Shown one piece after another: positions 15,487 through 24,546 of a DNA stretch of 35,848 nt. This stretch comes from Sulfuricella sp035530375 (lineage in GTDB: Bacteria; Pseudomonadota; Gammaproteobacteria; Burkholderiales; Sulfuricellaceae), in contig DATKUY010000012.1 of assembly GCA_035530375.1 (NCBI GenBank), positions 1-35,848 of the forward strand. Reading direction: 5' to 3'. Numbering within the stretch: position 1 is the stretch's first letter; the number at the start of each line of letters is the position of its first letter. A model generated the notes under the pieces. It did no database searches, was not told where the DNA came from, and was given only the letters and a program-made list of their open reading frames with translations. The translations under genes and the position numbers were made by a program.

Positions 15487-17685
15487 ATGGTTTCCGTCAA
15501 CACTTCACCCGCGCTGCCGACCGGCAGCGCCCAATCCGATTTCCGTTCCTGGCTGGATTCACTGTCCGTCGATTTTCGTCCAGAGGAGCAGGTGGTCATT
15601 TTGCGCGCCTGCGAGTTCGTTCAGCCGCATTATGCCGATGAGCCGGACGTCATGCGCCATGTGCTGGGCACGGCAGCCATTCTGTCGCACCAGAACATGG
15701 ATCATGAAAGTGTCGTGGCCGCGATTCTTGACGGGGTGGCGGAGCGTGATCCGGATTGGGCTGCCAAAGTAGCGGAAGCCTTCGGCGAGGGCGTCGTCCA
15801 TCTGGTCGATGGCGTTTCCCGGATGAACCAGATCCGCGAATATGCGGCTCCCGAAGGCGAGGGCAAGCGCGGGCAGGGTGCCCATATCGAGTCGTTGCGC
15901 AAGATGTTGCTGGCGATGGTGGAAGATATCCGGGTGGTGCTGATCAAGCTGGCCGAGCGCACCCAGGCGATGCGTGAACTGGCGCACAGCGATGACGAGG
16001 AAACCCGCCGTCGTGTGGCGCGGGAGGTGCAGGATATTTTCGCACCGCTGGCGAACCGGCTCGGGGTGTGGCAGGTGAAGTGGGAACTGGAGGACCTGTC
16101 GTTCCGCTACCTGGAACCGGAAATGTACAAAAAAATTGCCAAATTGCTGGATGAAAAACGTATCGGCCGCGAGCAGTACATTGCCGATGTGCGCGAGCAG
16201 TTGCGGCAGGAATTGCAGAAAAACGGTGTTGCCGCCGAGGTGTCCGGTCGTCCCAAGCACATCTACAGCATTTACAAAAAGATGAAGCGCAAGGGGGTGG
16301 ATTTCAGTGAGCTCTATGACGTGCGCGCGGTGCGGGTGCTGGTGAATGATTTGAAGGACTGCTATGCCGCCCTGGGCGTGGTGCATAGCCTGTGGCAACC
16401 GATTCCGGGCGAATTCGACGATTACATTTCGCATCCCAAGGGCAACGATTACCGTTCCTTGCACACCGCCGTGGTCGGCCCGGAAGACAAGGCGCTGGAA
16501 GTGCAGATCCGTACCCATGACATGCACAAGCATGCCGAACTGGGCGTGGCCGCGCACTGGCGCTACAAGGAGGGCGGCAAGCAGGATGCCGGATTCGAGG
16601 AAAAGATTGCCTGGCTGCGCCAGATCATGGAATGGAAGGATGAAGTCCACGATGCCGGCGAACTGATGGAGCAGTTCAAGACCGGGCTGTTCCAGGATAC
16701 GGTTTACATCCTCACCCCGCAGGGCAAGGTGGTGGCGCTAGCCAAGGGCGCCACGCCGGTGGATTTTGCCTACCACGTGCACACCGACCTTGGCGATCGC
16801 TGTCGCGGCGCCAAGGTGGATGGCAGCATCGTGCCGCTTACCTATCCATTGCAGAACGGACAGCGCGTCGAGATTATCACCGTAAAGCAGGGCGGCCCCT
16901 CGCGAGACTGGCTTAGCCCCGTTCTGGGCTACGTCAAGACTTCGCGCGCCAAGGCAAAAATTCGTCACTGGTTCAAGCACCAGCATTACGAGGAGAATGT
17001 CGCCCAAGGCCGGGAGGCGATGGAGAAGGAGGCGCACCGTCTCGGCCTGCCCTTACCCAATCTGGAAACACTGGCACAGAAAAATCGTTTCGCCAGACCC
17101 GAGGATCTGCTCGCCGCCATCGGACGGGGCGACGTCACCGCTCGCCAGGTGGTTGCGGCGGCGCAGGAAGAAACCGGTTTGAAGGGGGGCGAAGAAGAAT
17201 GGCATCTGCCGGTGTCGCGCACGGGGCTGGGCCCTTCTTCATCCGGGGTGCTGGTTTACGGCGAGGGCGGGTTGCTCACGCTGATTGCCAAATGCTGCAA
17301 ACCGGTGCCGCCGGATGCTATCGTCGGTTTTGTCACGCGCGGCAGAGGCGTGGCGATTCATCGTCAGGATTGCCCGAATATCCTGCATTTGGACGAGAGC
17401 CGGCACGACCGGCTGCTTGCCGCCAGTTGGGGGGCGACTGGCAGCGGCTATTACGAGGTGGATATCGAGATTGAGGCAAACGACCGCCAAGGGCTGTTGC
17501 GCGATATTTCCGAAGTGATGACCCGCGAGAAAATCAATGTCGTGGCAGCGAGCACCCTGAGCCGCGGCCTTCAGGCCGGGATGCGCTTTACCGTGCAAGT
17601 CGCCGACCTCGATCAACTGAGACACACCCTTGCGTTGATCCAGGAAGTACCCGGCGTCGCTTGGGCACAGCGCCGGAATTATTGA
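15487..17685 (+). CDS. relA: (p)ppGpp synthetase RelA
   Basis: The protein has 732 residues, against 744 in E. coli RelA. The order is degenerate HD domain, synthetase domain, TGS domain (DTVYILTPQGKVVALAKGAT), helical and zinc-finger-like region (AKCCKPVPPDAIVGFVTRGR), and C-terminal ACT/RRM domain. The HD region reads AAILDGVAERD where hydrolases carry HDxxED, so hydrolysis should be lost; the synthetase keeps GRPKHIYSIYKKM and ELYDVRAVRV, the acidic RelA form. It makes (p)ppGpp on stalled ribosomes. The ATG at 15487 is chosen; the open frame upstream is inside comEC. TATTAT at 15475-15480 lacks a clear -35. Confidence 0.93.
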   Translation: MVSVNTSPALPTGSAQSDFRSWLDSLSVDFRPEEQVVILRACEFVQPHYADEPDVMRHVLGTAAILSHQNMDHESVVAAILDGVAERDPDWAAKVAEAFGEGVVHLVDGVSRMNQIREYAAPEGEGKRGQGAHIESLRKMLLAMVEDIRVVLIKLAERTQAMRELAHSDDEETRRRVAREVQDIFAPLANRLGVWQVKWELEDLSFRYLEPEMYKKIAKLLDEKRIGREQYIADVREQLRQELQKNGVAAEVSGRPKHIYSIYKKMKRKGVDFSELYDVRAVRVLVNDLKDCYAALGVVHSLWQPIPGEFDDYISHPKGNDYRSLHTAVVGPEDKALEVQIRTHDMHKHAELGVAAHWRYKEGGKQDAGFEEKIAWLRQIMEWKDEVHDAGELMEQFKTGLFQDTVYILTPQGKVVALAKGATPVDFAYHVHTDLGDRCRGAKVDGSIVPLTYPLQNGQRVEIITVKQGGPSRDWLSPVLGYVKTSRAKAKIRHWFKHQHYEENVAQGREAMEKEAHRLGLPLPNLETLAQKNRFARPEDLLAAIGRGDVTARQVVAAAQEETGLKGGEEEWHLPVSRTGLGPSSSGVLVYGEGGLLTLIAKCCKPVPPDAIVGFVTRGRGVAIHRQDCPNILHLDESRHDRLLAASWGATGSGYYEVDIEIEANDRQGLLRDISEVMTREKINVVAASTLSRGLQAGMRFTVQVADLDQLRHTLALIQEVPGVAWAQRRNY

Positions 17686-17741
17686 ATTCCGTTGCGTCAC
17701 CGCGTTTTTCCGCCTGGATTCGGCGGCTCGGCGGACGTCAT

Positions 17742-17769
17742 TTGAATTGTTGCGAGAATTGGGTATAAT
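17742..17769 (+). promoter_or_regulatory. promoter of tRNA-Val
   Basis: TTGAAT at 17742-17747, 16 bases, TATAAT at 17764-17769. The transcript would start a few bases before the tRNA and could continue into thrS. Confidence 0.75.
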
Positions 17770-17780
17770 CCGCTTTCTTT

Positions 17781-17857
17781 AGGCGCGTAGCTCAGCTGGT
17801 TAGAGCACCACCTTGACATGGTGGGGGTCGTTGGTTCGAGTCCAATCGCGCCTACCA
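17781..17857 (+). tRNA. tRNA-Val (anticodon GAC)
   Basis: A complete cloverleaf of 77 bases: acceptor AGGCGCG with CGCGCCT, D-arm GCTC-GAGC, anticodon stem CCACC/GGTGG with loop TTGACAT (anticodon GAC at 17815-17817), T-arm GTTGG-TTCGAGT-CCAAT, and an encoded ACCA end. Confidence 0.97.
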
Positions 17858-17869
17858 GATTCTTTACTG

Positions 17870-17897
17870 AAGTGCGGCCATGCCGCACTTTTGTTTT
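17870..17897 (+). terminator. terminator or attenuator between tRNA-Val and thrS
   Basis: A nine-base perfect stem, AAGTGCGGC and GCCGCACTT with loop CAT, is followed by TTGTTTTT. It can end the tRNA transcript; because thrS starts 13 bases later it may also limit read-through into thrS. Confidence 0.85.
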
Positions 17898-17910
17898 TGG
17901 TAGGGTTGTT

Positions 17911-19827
17911 ATGCCTGTTATTCGCTTACCCGATGGTTCCGAGCGCAAGTTCGATCAGCCGGTGACGGTAGCCGAAGTGGCCGCCAGCATCGGCGCAGGT
18001 CTTGCTCGTGCAGCGCTGGCCGGCAAGGTCGATGGCCGGCTGGTGGATACGTCCCATCGCATCGAATCCGATGTCGATCTCGCCATCATTACCGACCGGG
18101 ATCCGGAAGGGCTGGAAGTGATCCGCCATTCCACTGCCCACTTGTTGGCGCAGGCTGTGAAGCAGTTGTTCCCGGAAGCCCAGGTCACCATCGGCCCGGT
18201 AATCGAAGACGGCTTTTTCTACGATTTCTCCTACAAGCGCCCATTCACTCCCGAAGACCTCCTGGCCATCGAGAAGAAGATGGGGGAACTCGTCAAGGCG
18301 GATTCCAGAATCGAGCGCAAGGTAGTGCCGCGTTCCGACGCGATCAATTTCTTCAAAGGCCTGGGCGAGCACTACAAGGCCCAGATCATCGAGTCCATCC
18401 CCAACGATCAAGATGTGTCGCTGTATACCCAGGGTGAATTCACCGATCTGTGCCGCGGCCCGCATGTGCCGTCCACTGCCAAGCTGAAAGTATTCAAGCT
18501 GATGAAGGTGGCGGGCGCCTACTGGCGCGGCGATTCGAAGAACGAAATGCTGACGCGCATCTACGGCACTGCCTGGGCAAAAAAGGAAGATCAGGAAGCC
18601 TATCTGCACCGCCTGGAAGAGGCCGAAAAGCGCGACCACCGCAAGATCGGCAAGCTGCTGGACCTGTTTCACACCCAGGAAGAGGCGCCGGGCATGGTGT
18701 TCTGGCACCCCAACGGCTGGACGCTGTACCAGATCGTCGAGCAGTACATGCGCGGCGTGTTCCGCGACAACGGCTATCTGGAAATCCGCACGCCGCAGGT
18801 GGTGGATCGTTCGCTCTGGGAAAAATCCGGCCACTGGGACAAGTTCCAGGCGATGATGTTCACCACCCATTCGGAAAACCGCGACTACGCGGTCAAGCCG
18901 ATGAACTGCCCGTGCCATATCCAGGTGTTCAACCAGGGCTTGAAGAGCTACCGCGATCTGCCGCTGCGCCTGGCCGAGTTCGGTTCCTGCCACCGCAATG
19001 AGCCGTCCGGCACGCTGGCAGGCATCATGCGGGTGCGCAACTTTACCCAGGACGATGCCCACATTTTTTGCACCGAAGCGCAGATACAGGATGAAGTGGC
19101 GACTTTCATCGATTTGCTGCAAAAGGTGTATGCCGAATTCGGTTTCACCGATATCGTTGTCAAGCTTTCCACCCGCCCGGAGCAGCGCGTTGGCTCGGAT
19201 GAGGTGTGGGACAAGGCCGAGGCCGCGCTGGAAACCGCACTCAAGCGCAAAGGGCTGGCGTTTGAGTTGCAGCCGGGCGAGGGTGCGTTCTACGGGCCGA
19301 AAATCGAATTCTCCCTGCGCGACTGTTTAAGTCGTGTCTGGCAGTGCGGCACTATTCAGGTGGATTTTTCCATGCCCGGACGTCTGGATGCGACTTATAT
19401 CGCCGAGGACAACTCCAGGCAGACGCCGGTAATGCTGCATCGCGCTATCCTCGGATCGCTGGAACGCTTCATCGGCATCCTGATAGAGCATCACGCCGGC
19501 GCCTTCCCGATGTGGCTGTCGCCCTTGCAGGTGGTGGTGATGAACATCACCGACGCGCAGGCGGATTATGCGCGCGAGGTGGTGGCCGAACTCAGGAAAA
19601 ACGGCCTGCGCGCCGAACCGGACTTGAGAAATGAGAAAATAACCTATAAAATACGGGAACATAGTTTACAAAGGCTGCCTTACCTGCTGATTGTGGGTGA
19701 TAAAGAGGTGGCTTCGAAACAGGTTGCCGTGCGTACCCGCAAAGGCGAAGACCTTGGCCAGATGCCGCTGCCAGCATTGATTGAGCGGCTCAAGGGCGAG
19801 GTTGCCGAGAGGGTAGTCGCGGCTTAA
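17911..19827 (+). CDS. thrS: threonyl-tRNA synthetase
   Basis: The protein has 638 residues (E. coli 642). The TGS domain (1-60) begins MPVIRLPDGSERKFDQPVTV, the editing domain carries HSTAHLLAQA near residue 73, and the class II core has the zinc-ligand stretch AVKPMNCPCHIQVF and motif 3 around HRAILGSLERFIG. It ends with an anticodon-binding domain. It charges tRNA-Thr. The ATG at 17911 matches the family start; upstream in-frame sequence belongs to the tRNA. It begins the conserved thrS-infC-rpmI-rplT operon. Confidence 0.97.
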   Translation: MPVIRLPDGSERKFDQPVTVAEVAASIGAGLARAALAGKVDGRLVDTSHRIESDVDLAIITDRDPEGLEVIRHSTAHLLAQAVKQLFPEAQVTIGPVIEDGFFYDFSYKRPFTPEDLLAIEKKMGELVKADSRIERKVVPRSDAINFFKGLGEHYKAQIIESIPNDQDVSLYTQGEFTDLCRGPHVPSTAKLKVFKLMKVAGAYWRGDSKNEMLTRIYGTAWAKKEDQEAYLHRLEEAEKRDHRKIGKLLDLFHTQEEAPGMVFWHPNGWTLYQIVEQYMRGVFRDNGYLEIRTPQVVDRSLWEKSGHWDKFQAMMFTTHSENRDYAVKPMNCPCHIQVFNQGLKSYRDLPLRLAEFGSCHRNEPSGTLAGIMRVRNFTQDDAHIFCTEAQIQDEVATFIDLLQKVYAEFGFTDIVVKLSTRPEQRVGSDEVWDKAEAALETALKRKGLAFELQPGEGAFYGPKIEFSLRDCLSRVWQCGTIQVDFSMPGRLDATYIAEDNSRQTPVMLHRAILGSLERFIGILIEHHAGAFPMWLSPLQVVVMNITDAQADYAREVVAELRKNGLRAEPDLRNEKITYKIREHSLQRLPYLLIVGDKEVASKQVAVRTRKGEDLGQMPLPALIERLKGEVAERVVAA

Positions 19828-19851
19828 TTTTTTTGACTTGGAGGTTTTGCT

Positions 19852-20370
19852 ATCGCTCAGGAAAAGGAATCACGAATCAACGGTGAGATCACCGCACCCG
19901 AGGTTCGTTTGGTTGGTTTGGAAGGTGAACCGTTGGGCATTGTTAGCCTGGCCGTGGCCATGAATATGGCGGAAGAGGTTGAGGTCGATCTGGTCGAAAT
20001 CGCCCCGCAAGCCCAGCCGCCGGTGTGCCGTTTGATGGATTACGGCAAGTTCAAATACCGTGAAAGCAAGAAACAGCACGAAGCCAAGCTGAAGCAGATA
20101 CAGATCAAGGTCAAGGAAGTGAAGTTTCGTCCGGGAACGGATGAAGGTGACTATCAGATCAAGTTGCGCAATCTGATCCGTTTCCTGGAAGAGGGCGACA
20201 AGTGCAAGATCACGTTGCGGTTCCGCGGTCGTGAGATGGCGCATCAGGAGATCGGCTTGCGGCTCCTCAAGCGCATTGAGGCTGATCTGATGGAGCATGG
20301 CACGGTTGAGCAGTTTCCGAAGATGGAAGGCCGCCAGATGGTGATGGTGTTGTCGCCGAAGAAGAAGTAA
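19852..20370 (+). CDS. infC: translation initiation factor IF-3, ATC start codon
   Basis: The protein has 172 residues. It prevents premature joining of ribosomal subunits and checks the initiator tRNA and start codon. The usual N-terminal wording (x-AQEKESRINGEITAPEVRLV) begins at ATC 19852, seven bases after an ideal GGAGG. No ATG, GTG or TTG stands at a correct position; the first conventional in-frame start lies about 19 codons inside. Rare AUU/AUC starts are the known basis of IF-3 autocontrol, because IF-3 rejects non-standard starts. The domain core VDLVEIAPQAQPPVCRLMDY and the C-terminal RFRGREMAHQEIG are intact. Confidence 0.95.
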   Translation: MAQEKESRINGEITAPEVRLVGLEGEPLGIVSLAVAMNMAEEVEVDLVEIAPQAQPPVCRLMDYGKFKYRESKKQHEAKLKQIQIKVKEVKFRPGTDEGDYQIKLRNLIRFLEEGDKCKITLRFRGREMAHQEIGLRLLKRIEADLMEHGTVEQFPKMEGRQMVMVLSPKKK

Positions 20371-20401
20371 AGGTAGTAAAGTAGTGCAAAACAAGTGGTG
20401 T

Positions 20402-20437
20402 CCAGGCTACCAAGTTTCCCCGCAGGGGAGCGCCTGG
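20402..20437 (+). promoter_or_regulatory. two-tier hairpin in the rpmI leader
   Basis: Outer stem CCAGGC (20402-20407) with GCCTGG (20432-20437); inner stem TCCCC (20417-20421) with GGGGA (20425-20429). It lies in the 93-base infC-rpmI gap with no T-run. In E. coli the leader of rpmI-rplT is a binding site for L20 repression; the same role here is inferred. Confidence 0.55.
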
Positions 20438-20463
20438 CGTCAAGCTAAAATAGTGGAGTTATT

Positions 20464-20661
20464 ATGCCTAAGATGAAAACCAAGAGCGGCGCCAAAAAGC
20501 GCTTCAAGTCTCTGGGTGGCGGCGGTATCAAGCGCACCCATTCTCACCTGCGTCACATCCTGACCAAAAAAACGACCAAGCGCAAGCGTCAACTGCGCGG
20601 TACCGCAATGGTTTGCGCGAACGACATCAAGTCGGTTCGTGCCATGATGCCTTACGCATAA
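20464..20661 (+). CDS. rpmI: 50S ribosomal protein L35
   Basis: The protein has 65 residues, begins MPKMKTKSGAKKRFKS and is strongly basic, as in the L35 family. GGAG lies eight bases before the ATG. It is 12 bases upstream of rplT and is expected to be co-translated with it under L20 control. Confidence 0.97.
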   Translation: MPKMKTKSGAKKRFKSLGGGGIKRTHSHLRHILTKKTTKRKRQLRGTAMVCANDIKSVRAMMPYA

Positions 20662-20673
20662 GGGGACTGAAAA

Positions 20674-21033
20674 ATGTCAAGAGTCAAACGGGGTGTAACG
20701 GCGCGCGCGCGCCACAAGAAAGTTCTGGAACAGGCCAAGGGTTTCCGCGGCCGCCGCAAGAATGTATACCGTATCGCCAAACAGGCGGTGATGAAGGCCG
20801 GGCAGTACGCATACCGCGACCGTCGTCAGAAGAAGCGCCAGTTCCGCGCACTGTGGATCGTCCGTATCAACGCGGCTGCCCGCGAGCTGGGCCTGACTTA
20901 CAGCGTGTTCATGAACGGCATCAAGAAAGCCGCCATCGAGATCGACCGCAAAGTGTTGGCCGATCTGGCGGTGTTCGACAAGCCTGCTTTTGCGCACATT
21001 GTGGATCAGGTAAAAGCCCGCCTCGCTGCGTAA
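20674..21033 (+). CDS. rplT: 50S ribosomal protein L20
   Basis: The protein has 119 residues (usual 117-119), begins MSRVKRGVTARARHKKVLEQ, and contains GFRGRRKNVYRIAKQAV and YAYRDRRQKKRQFRALWI. It binds 23S rRNA early in large-subunit assembly and in other bacteria represses its own operon. An AAGGGG ribosome site precedes the ATG. A strong terminator follows at 21050-21075. Confidence 0.98.
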   Translation: MSRVKRGVTARARHKKVLEQAKGFRGRRKNVYRIAKQAVMKAGQYAYRDRRQKKRQFRALWIVRINAAARELGLTYSVFMNGIKKAAIEIDRKVLADLAVFDKPAFAHIVDQVKARLAA

Positions 21034-21049
21034 CAAAATGGTGAAGAAA

Positions 21050-21075
21050 AAGGAGGCTGAAAGGCCTCCTTTTTT
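21050..21075 (+). terminator. terminator after rplT
   Basis: AAGGAGGC, loop TGAAAG, GCCTCCTT, then a T-run. It separates rplT from pheS, so pheS needs read-through or its own promoter. Confidence 0.9.
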
Positions 21076-21092
21076 ATTTGAAGTGGTTTCAT

Positions 21093-21143
21093 TGTAGGGT
21101 GCGCCATGCGCACCTGTTTCCGGTGCGCATGGCGCACCCTGCG
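21093..21143. repeat. large perfect palindrome directly before pheS
   Basis: AGGGTGCGCCATGCGCACC (21096-21114), loop TGTTTCC, then its exact complement GGTGCGCATGGCGCACCCT (21122-21140). A G-C pair and wobble pairs extend it outwards. The word GTAGGGTGCGC resembles dispersed REP-type palindromes known from many proteobacteria. It ends about ten bases before the pheS ATG, in the place where a ribosome site would be expected. Confidence 0.85.
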
Positions 21144-21150
21144 AAAACAC

Positions 21151-22170
21151 ATGCAGAATCCAGACGAAATACTGAAAGAAGCGCAAGCCGCATTCGCTGA
21201 CGCCGACAATTCTGCCGACCTGGAGCAGGTCAAGGCGCGCTATCTGGGCAAGAGCGGCGCACTCACCGAGCAGCTCAAACAGCTTGGAAAAATGCCGCCG
21301 GAAGAGCGCCGGGAAGCAGGCGCCCGCATCAATCAGGTCAAGGGTCAGATCGAGCTGGCGCTGAAAGAGCGTCGTGAGGCGATTCAGGAGCGCCAATTGC
21401 AGCAGCAGCTGGCGCAGGAAGCGCTGGATGTCACCTTGCCTGGTCGAGGCATGGGAGTCGGCGGCTTTCACCCGGTGACGCGCACCCTCAGGCGCATCGA
21501 GGCGCTGTTTCATTCCATCGGTTTCGATGTCGCCGAAGGGCCGGAAATCGAAAGCGATTTCTACAACTTCACCGCACTCAACATCCCCGAAAATCATCCC
21601 GCCCGCGCCATGCACGATACCTTTTACGTGGACGACAAGCATGTGCTGCGCACCCATACCTCGCCGGTGCAGGTGCGCTACATGCAGGAGCATCAGCCGC
21701 CGTTGAAGGTTATCGCACCGGGCCGGGTTTATCGCTGCGATTCCGATGTGACGCATACCCCGATGTTCCATCAGGTTGAAGGCTTGTGGGTGGACGAGCG
21801 GGTAAGTTTTGCCGAACTCAAGGGCGTGCTGGCTGATTTCATGCAACGCTTTTTCGAGCGCGACGACCTCAAGGTGCGTTTCCGCCCCTCGTTTTTTCCG
21901 TTTACCGAACCCTCTGCGGAGATGGATATCGGTTGCGTCATGTGCGGCGGTGCCGGTTGCCGCGTGTGCAGCCACACCGGCTGGCTTGAAGTGCTGGGCT
22001 GCGGCATGGTGCATCCCAACGTGCTTGGGCATGTCAAGGTGGACAGCGAAAAATATCTGGGCTTCGCCTTCGGGCTGGGCGTCGAGCGCCTGGCGATGCT
22101 GCGCTATGGCGTGAACGATCTGAGGTTATTCTTCGAGAATGATTTGCGCTTTCTGAAACAATTCAACTGA
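21151..22170 (+). CDS. pheS: phenylalanyl-tRNA synthetase alpha subunit
   Basis: The protein has 339 residues (E. coli 327). The N-terminal coiled coil (about 5-95) binds tRNA, and the class II core contains HPARAMHDTFYVDD, LRTHTSPVQVRYM and the C-terminal LGFAFGLGVERLAMLRYG. ATG 21151 gives the family start MQNPDEILKEAQ; the open frame further upstream runs through the palindrome and is not family sequence. No Shine-Dalgarno motif is visible, because the palindrome occupies that region. It works as an alpha2-beta2 tetramer with PheT, nine bases downstream. Confidence 0.96.
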   Translation: MQNPDEILKEAQAAFADADNSADLEQVKARYLGKSGALTEQLKQLGKMPPEERREAGARINQVKGQIELALKERREAIQERQLQQQLAQEALDVTLPGRGMGVGGFHPVTRTLRRIEALFHSIGFDVAEGPEIESDFYNFTALNIPENHPARAMHDTFYVDDKHVLRTHTSPVQVRYMQEHQPPLKVIAPGRVYRCDSDVTHTPMFHQVEGLWVDERVSFAELKGVLADFMQRFFERDDLKVRFRPSFFPFTEPSAEMDIGCVMCGGAGCRVCSHTGWLEVLGCGMVHPNVLGHVKVDSEKYLGFAFGLGVERLAMLRYGVNDLRLFFENDLRFLKQFN

Positions 22171-22179
22171 ACGCAAGAA

Positions 22180-24537
22180 ATGAAATTTTCCGAAAACTGG
22201 CTGCGTACATACGTTAATCCCGACCTGGACAGCGACCAGCTCGCCCATCAATTGACCATGGCCGGGCTTGAAGTGGAGGCGCTGGAATCGGTTGCCCCGG
22301 CTTTCGACAAGGTGGTGGTGGGCGAGGTGCTGTCGCTGAAAAAACATCCCGATGCCGACCGGCTGAATATCTGCCGGGTCAGCACAGGCGCCGGCGAGCC
22401 GCTGCAAATAGTATGCGGTGCCGCCAACGTCCGCGCCGGCGCGAAAGTGCCGTGCGCTCTGGTTGGCGCCAATTTGCCGAAGATCTCGATCAAGCAGGCC
22501 AAGGTACGTGGCGTCGAGTCGTTCGGCATGTTGTGTTCGGAAACGGAACTCGGGCTGGCAGAAGAGAGCAGCGGCTTGCTGCTGTTGCCATCCGATGCGC
22601 CGGTCGGCCAGTCGATTCGCGAATATCTCGGCCTCGACGACAGGCTGTTCACCCTGAAGCTCACGCCCAACCGTAGCGATTGCCTTTCTGTCGTCGGCGT
22701 GGCGCGCGAAGTTGCAGCGGTGACCGGTGCAGCCCTGAATTTGCCGCAAGCCGTTGCAGTTCCTGCAACAATTCCGGAAAAACTGGCCGTCAAGGTGAAA
22801 GATACTGCTGCTTGCCCACGCTACTGCGGCCGGGTGGTGCGCGGTCTCAACCCGGCGTCGGCAACGCCGGAATGGATGGCGCAACGGCTGAAAAGAAGCG
22901 GGTTGCGTCCGATCGGTGCCATTGTCGACGTGACCAATTACATCCTGCTGGAACTCGGTCAGCCCCTGCATGCCTTTGATCTGGCAAAAGTCCATGGCGC
23001 CATCATGGTACGCTTCGCCTGCCCCGGCGAACAACTTGAACTGCTCAATCAACAGGCAGTGGTGCTGGACGCGGATATGCTGGTGATCGGCGATGATGCC
23101 CGGGCGCTGGCGCTGGCGGGCATCATGGGTGGCCAGACGAGCGCGGTTTCGGACGCCACCGTCGATATTTTCCTCGAGAGCGCGTTTTTCAGCCCCGACG
23201 CCATCGCCGGCAAGGCGCGCCGCTTGAACTTGTCCACCGATTCCTCTTACCGCTTCGAGCGCGGCGTCGATTTCGCCGAGACGCGCACCGCCATCGAACG
23301 GGCGACACAATTGCTGCTGGAAATTTGCGGTGGCGCGGCGGGGGAAATTACCGAGGTAATAGCCGGTTTGCCCTTGCGTGCCCCGATCCGGCTACGGACT
23401 GCGCGTGTCAACCAGGTGCTCGGTATCGATCTGGGTTCTAGCCGGATCGCGGCGTTGCTCACCCGATTGAAATTCGTTTTTTCCGGGCAAGATGACATAT
23501 TTCAGGTGACGCCACCCAGCTATCGCTTCGATTTAGCGATTGAAGCTGATCTGATAGAGGAAATAGCGCGACTCTACGGATATGAAAACATTCCCGCAGT
23601 GCCGCCTGGCGGTAGCCTGAATATGCTGCCGCAGTCCGAGACGGTGCGGGGCAGGGACGCGCTGATGGCGCTGCTGGCCGCACGCGATTACCAGGAAGTG
23701 ATTAATTACAGCTTTGTCGACGAAGCGTGGGAGCGCGATCTTGCCGGCAACGACAACCCGTTGCCGTTGAAAAACCCGATCGCCAGCCAGATGGGGGTGA
23801 TGCGTTCGACGCTGTTCGGCGGCCTGATCGACAATCTGCGCTTCAACTTTAACCGCAAGCAGGAGCGTGTGCGCCTGTTCGAAATGGGGCGCTGCTTTCC
23901 TTGTGCCCGAGACATCTTCTCGCAGCCGGAAAAGCTGGCCGGCTTGTGCTACGGCAGCACTCAGCCTGAGCAATGGGGCGAACCCACTCGCACCGTGGAT
24001 TTCTATGATGCCAAGGCGGACGTGGAAGCGCTGCTGTGGCCGGCGCCTGCCCGTTTCGAAGCCGCTTCTCATCCGGCTCTGCACCCTGGCCAGAGCGCAA
24101 AGGTGTGGCTGGAAGGCGAGTTTCTTGGCTGGATCGGCACGCTGCACCCGAAGTGGCAGCAGAAATATGAGCTGCCAACCGCGCCGGTATTGTTCGAGCT
24201 GGATATGATTACATTGTTGCGTGGCAGGATTCCCGCATTTTCCGGGATATCCAGGTTCCCGGTGGTGCGCCGCGATATTGCCGTGGTGGTGGATGAAGAT
24301 GTCAGCGTGCAGACGCTGCTTGACGGCATGAGTGAGCACTTGCCGAAGCGGGTAACCGAGCTCGCGCTGTTTGACGTATATAGAGGCAAAGGCATTGATT
24401 CTGGTAAAAAAAGTCTTGCATTCCGGGTGCTGATGCAAGATACTCAGCAGACTCTGACTGACGAAGAAGTGGACGCAGTGACCGCGCAACTCACCGAATT
24501 TTTGACTGCCCGCTTCGACGCGAAATTACGTAATTGA
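22180..24537 (+). CDS. pheT: phenylalanyl-tRNA synthetase beta subunit
   Basis: The protein has 785 residues (E. coli 795). Domains in order: B1 with the EMAP/tRNA-binding fold (about 40-150, HPDADRLNICRV), B3/B4 editing domain (about 210-370), B5 (about 400-470), an inactive synthetase-like core (FNFNRKQERVRLFEMGR), and the C-terminal ferredoxin-like anticodon-binding domain. It forms the enzyme with PheS and removes tyrosine mis-charged to tRNA-Phe. It begins MKFSENWLRTYVNP as in the family. Confidence 0.97.
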   Translation: MKFSENWLRTYVNPDLDSDQLAHQLTMAGLEVEALESVAPAFDKVVVGEVLSLKKHPDADRLNICRVSTGAGEPLQIVCGAANVRAGAKVPCALVGANLPKISIKQAKVRGVESFGMLCSETELGLAEESSGLLLLPSDAPVGQSIREYLGLDDRLFTLKLTPNRSDCLSVVGVAREVAAVTGAALNLPQAVAVPATIPEKLAVKVKDTAACPRYCGRVVRGLNPASATPEWMAQRLKRSGLRPIGAIVDVTNYILLELGQPLHAFDLAKVHGAIMVRFACPGEQLELLNQQAVVLDADMLVIGDDARALALAGIMGGQTSAVSDATVDIFLESAFFSPDAIAGKARRLNLSTDSSYRFERGVDFAETRTAIERATQLLLEICGGAAGEITEVIAGLPLRAPIRLRTARVNQVLGIDLGSSRIAALLTRLKFVFSGQDDIFQVTPPSYRFDLAIEADLIEEIARLYGYENIPAVPPGGSLNMLPQSETVRGRDALMALLAARDYQEVINYSFVDEAWERDLAGNDNPLPLKNPIASQMGVMRSTLFGGLIDNLRFNFNRKQERVRLFEMGRCFPCARDIFSQPEKLAGLCYGSTQPEQWGEPTRTVDFYDAKADVEALLWPAPARFEAASHPALHPGQSAKVWLEGEFLGWIGTLHPKWQQKYELPTAPVLFELDMITLLRGRIPAFSGISRFPVVRRDIAVVVDEDVSVQTLLDGMSEHLPKRVTELALFDVYRGKGIDSGKKSLAFRVLMQDTQQTLTDEEVDAVTAQLTEFLTARFDAKLRN

Positions 24538-24546
24538 GGAGCAAGC

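Noticed and set aside
21038..21098. 19-codon frame before pheS as a Phe leader peptide
   Set aside because: It contains only two Phe codons, lies across the rplT terminator and has no ribosome site, unlike the E. coli pheM leader.
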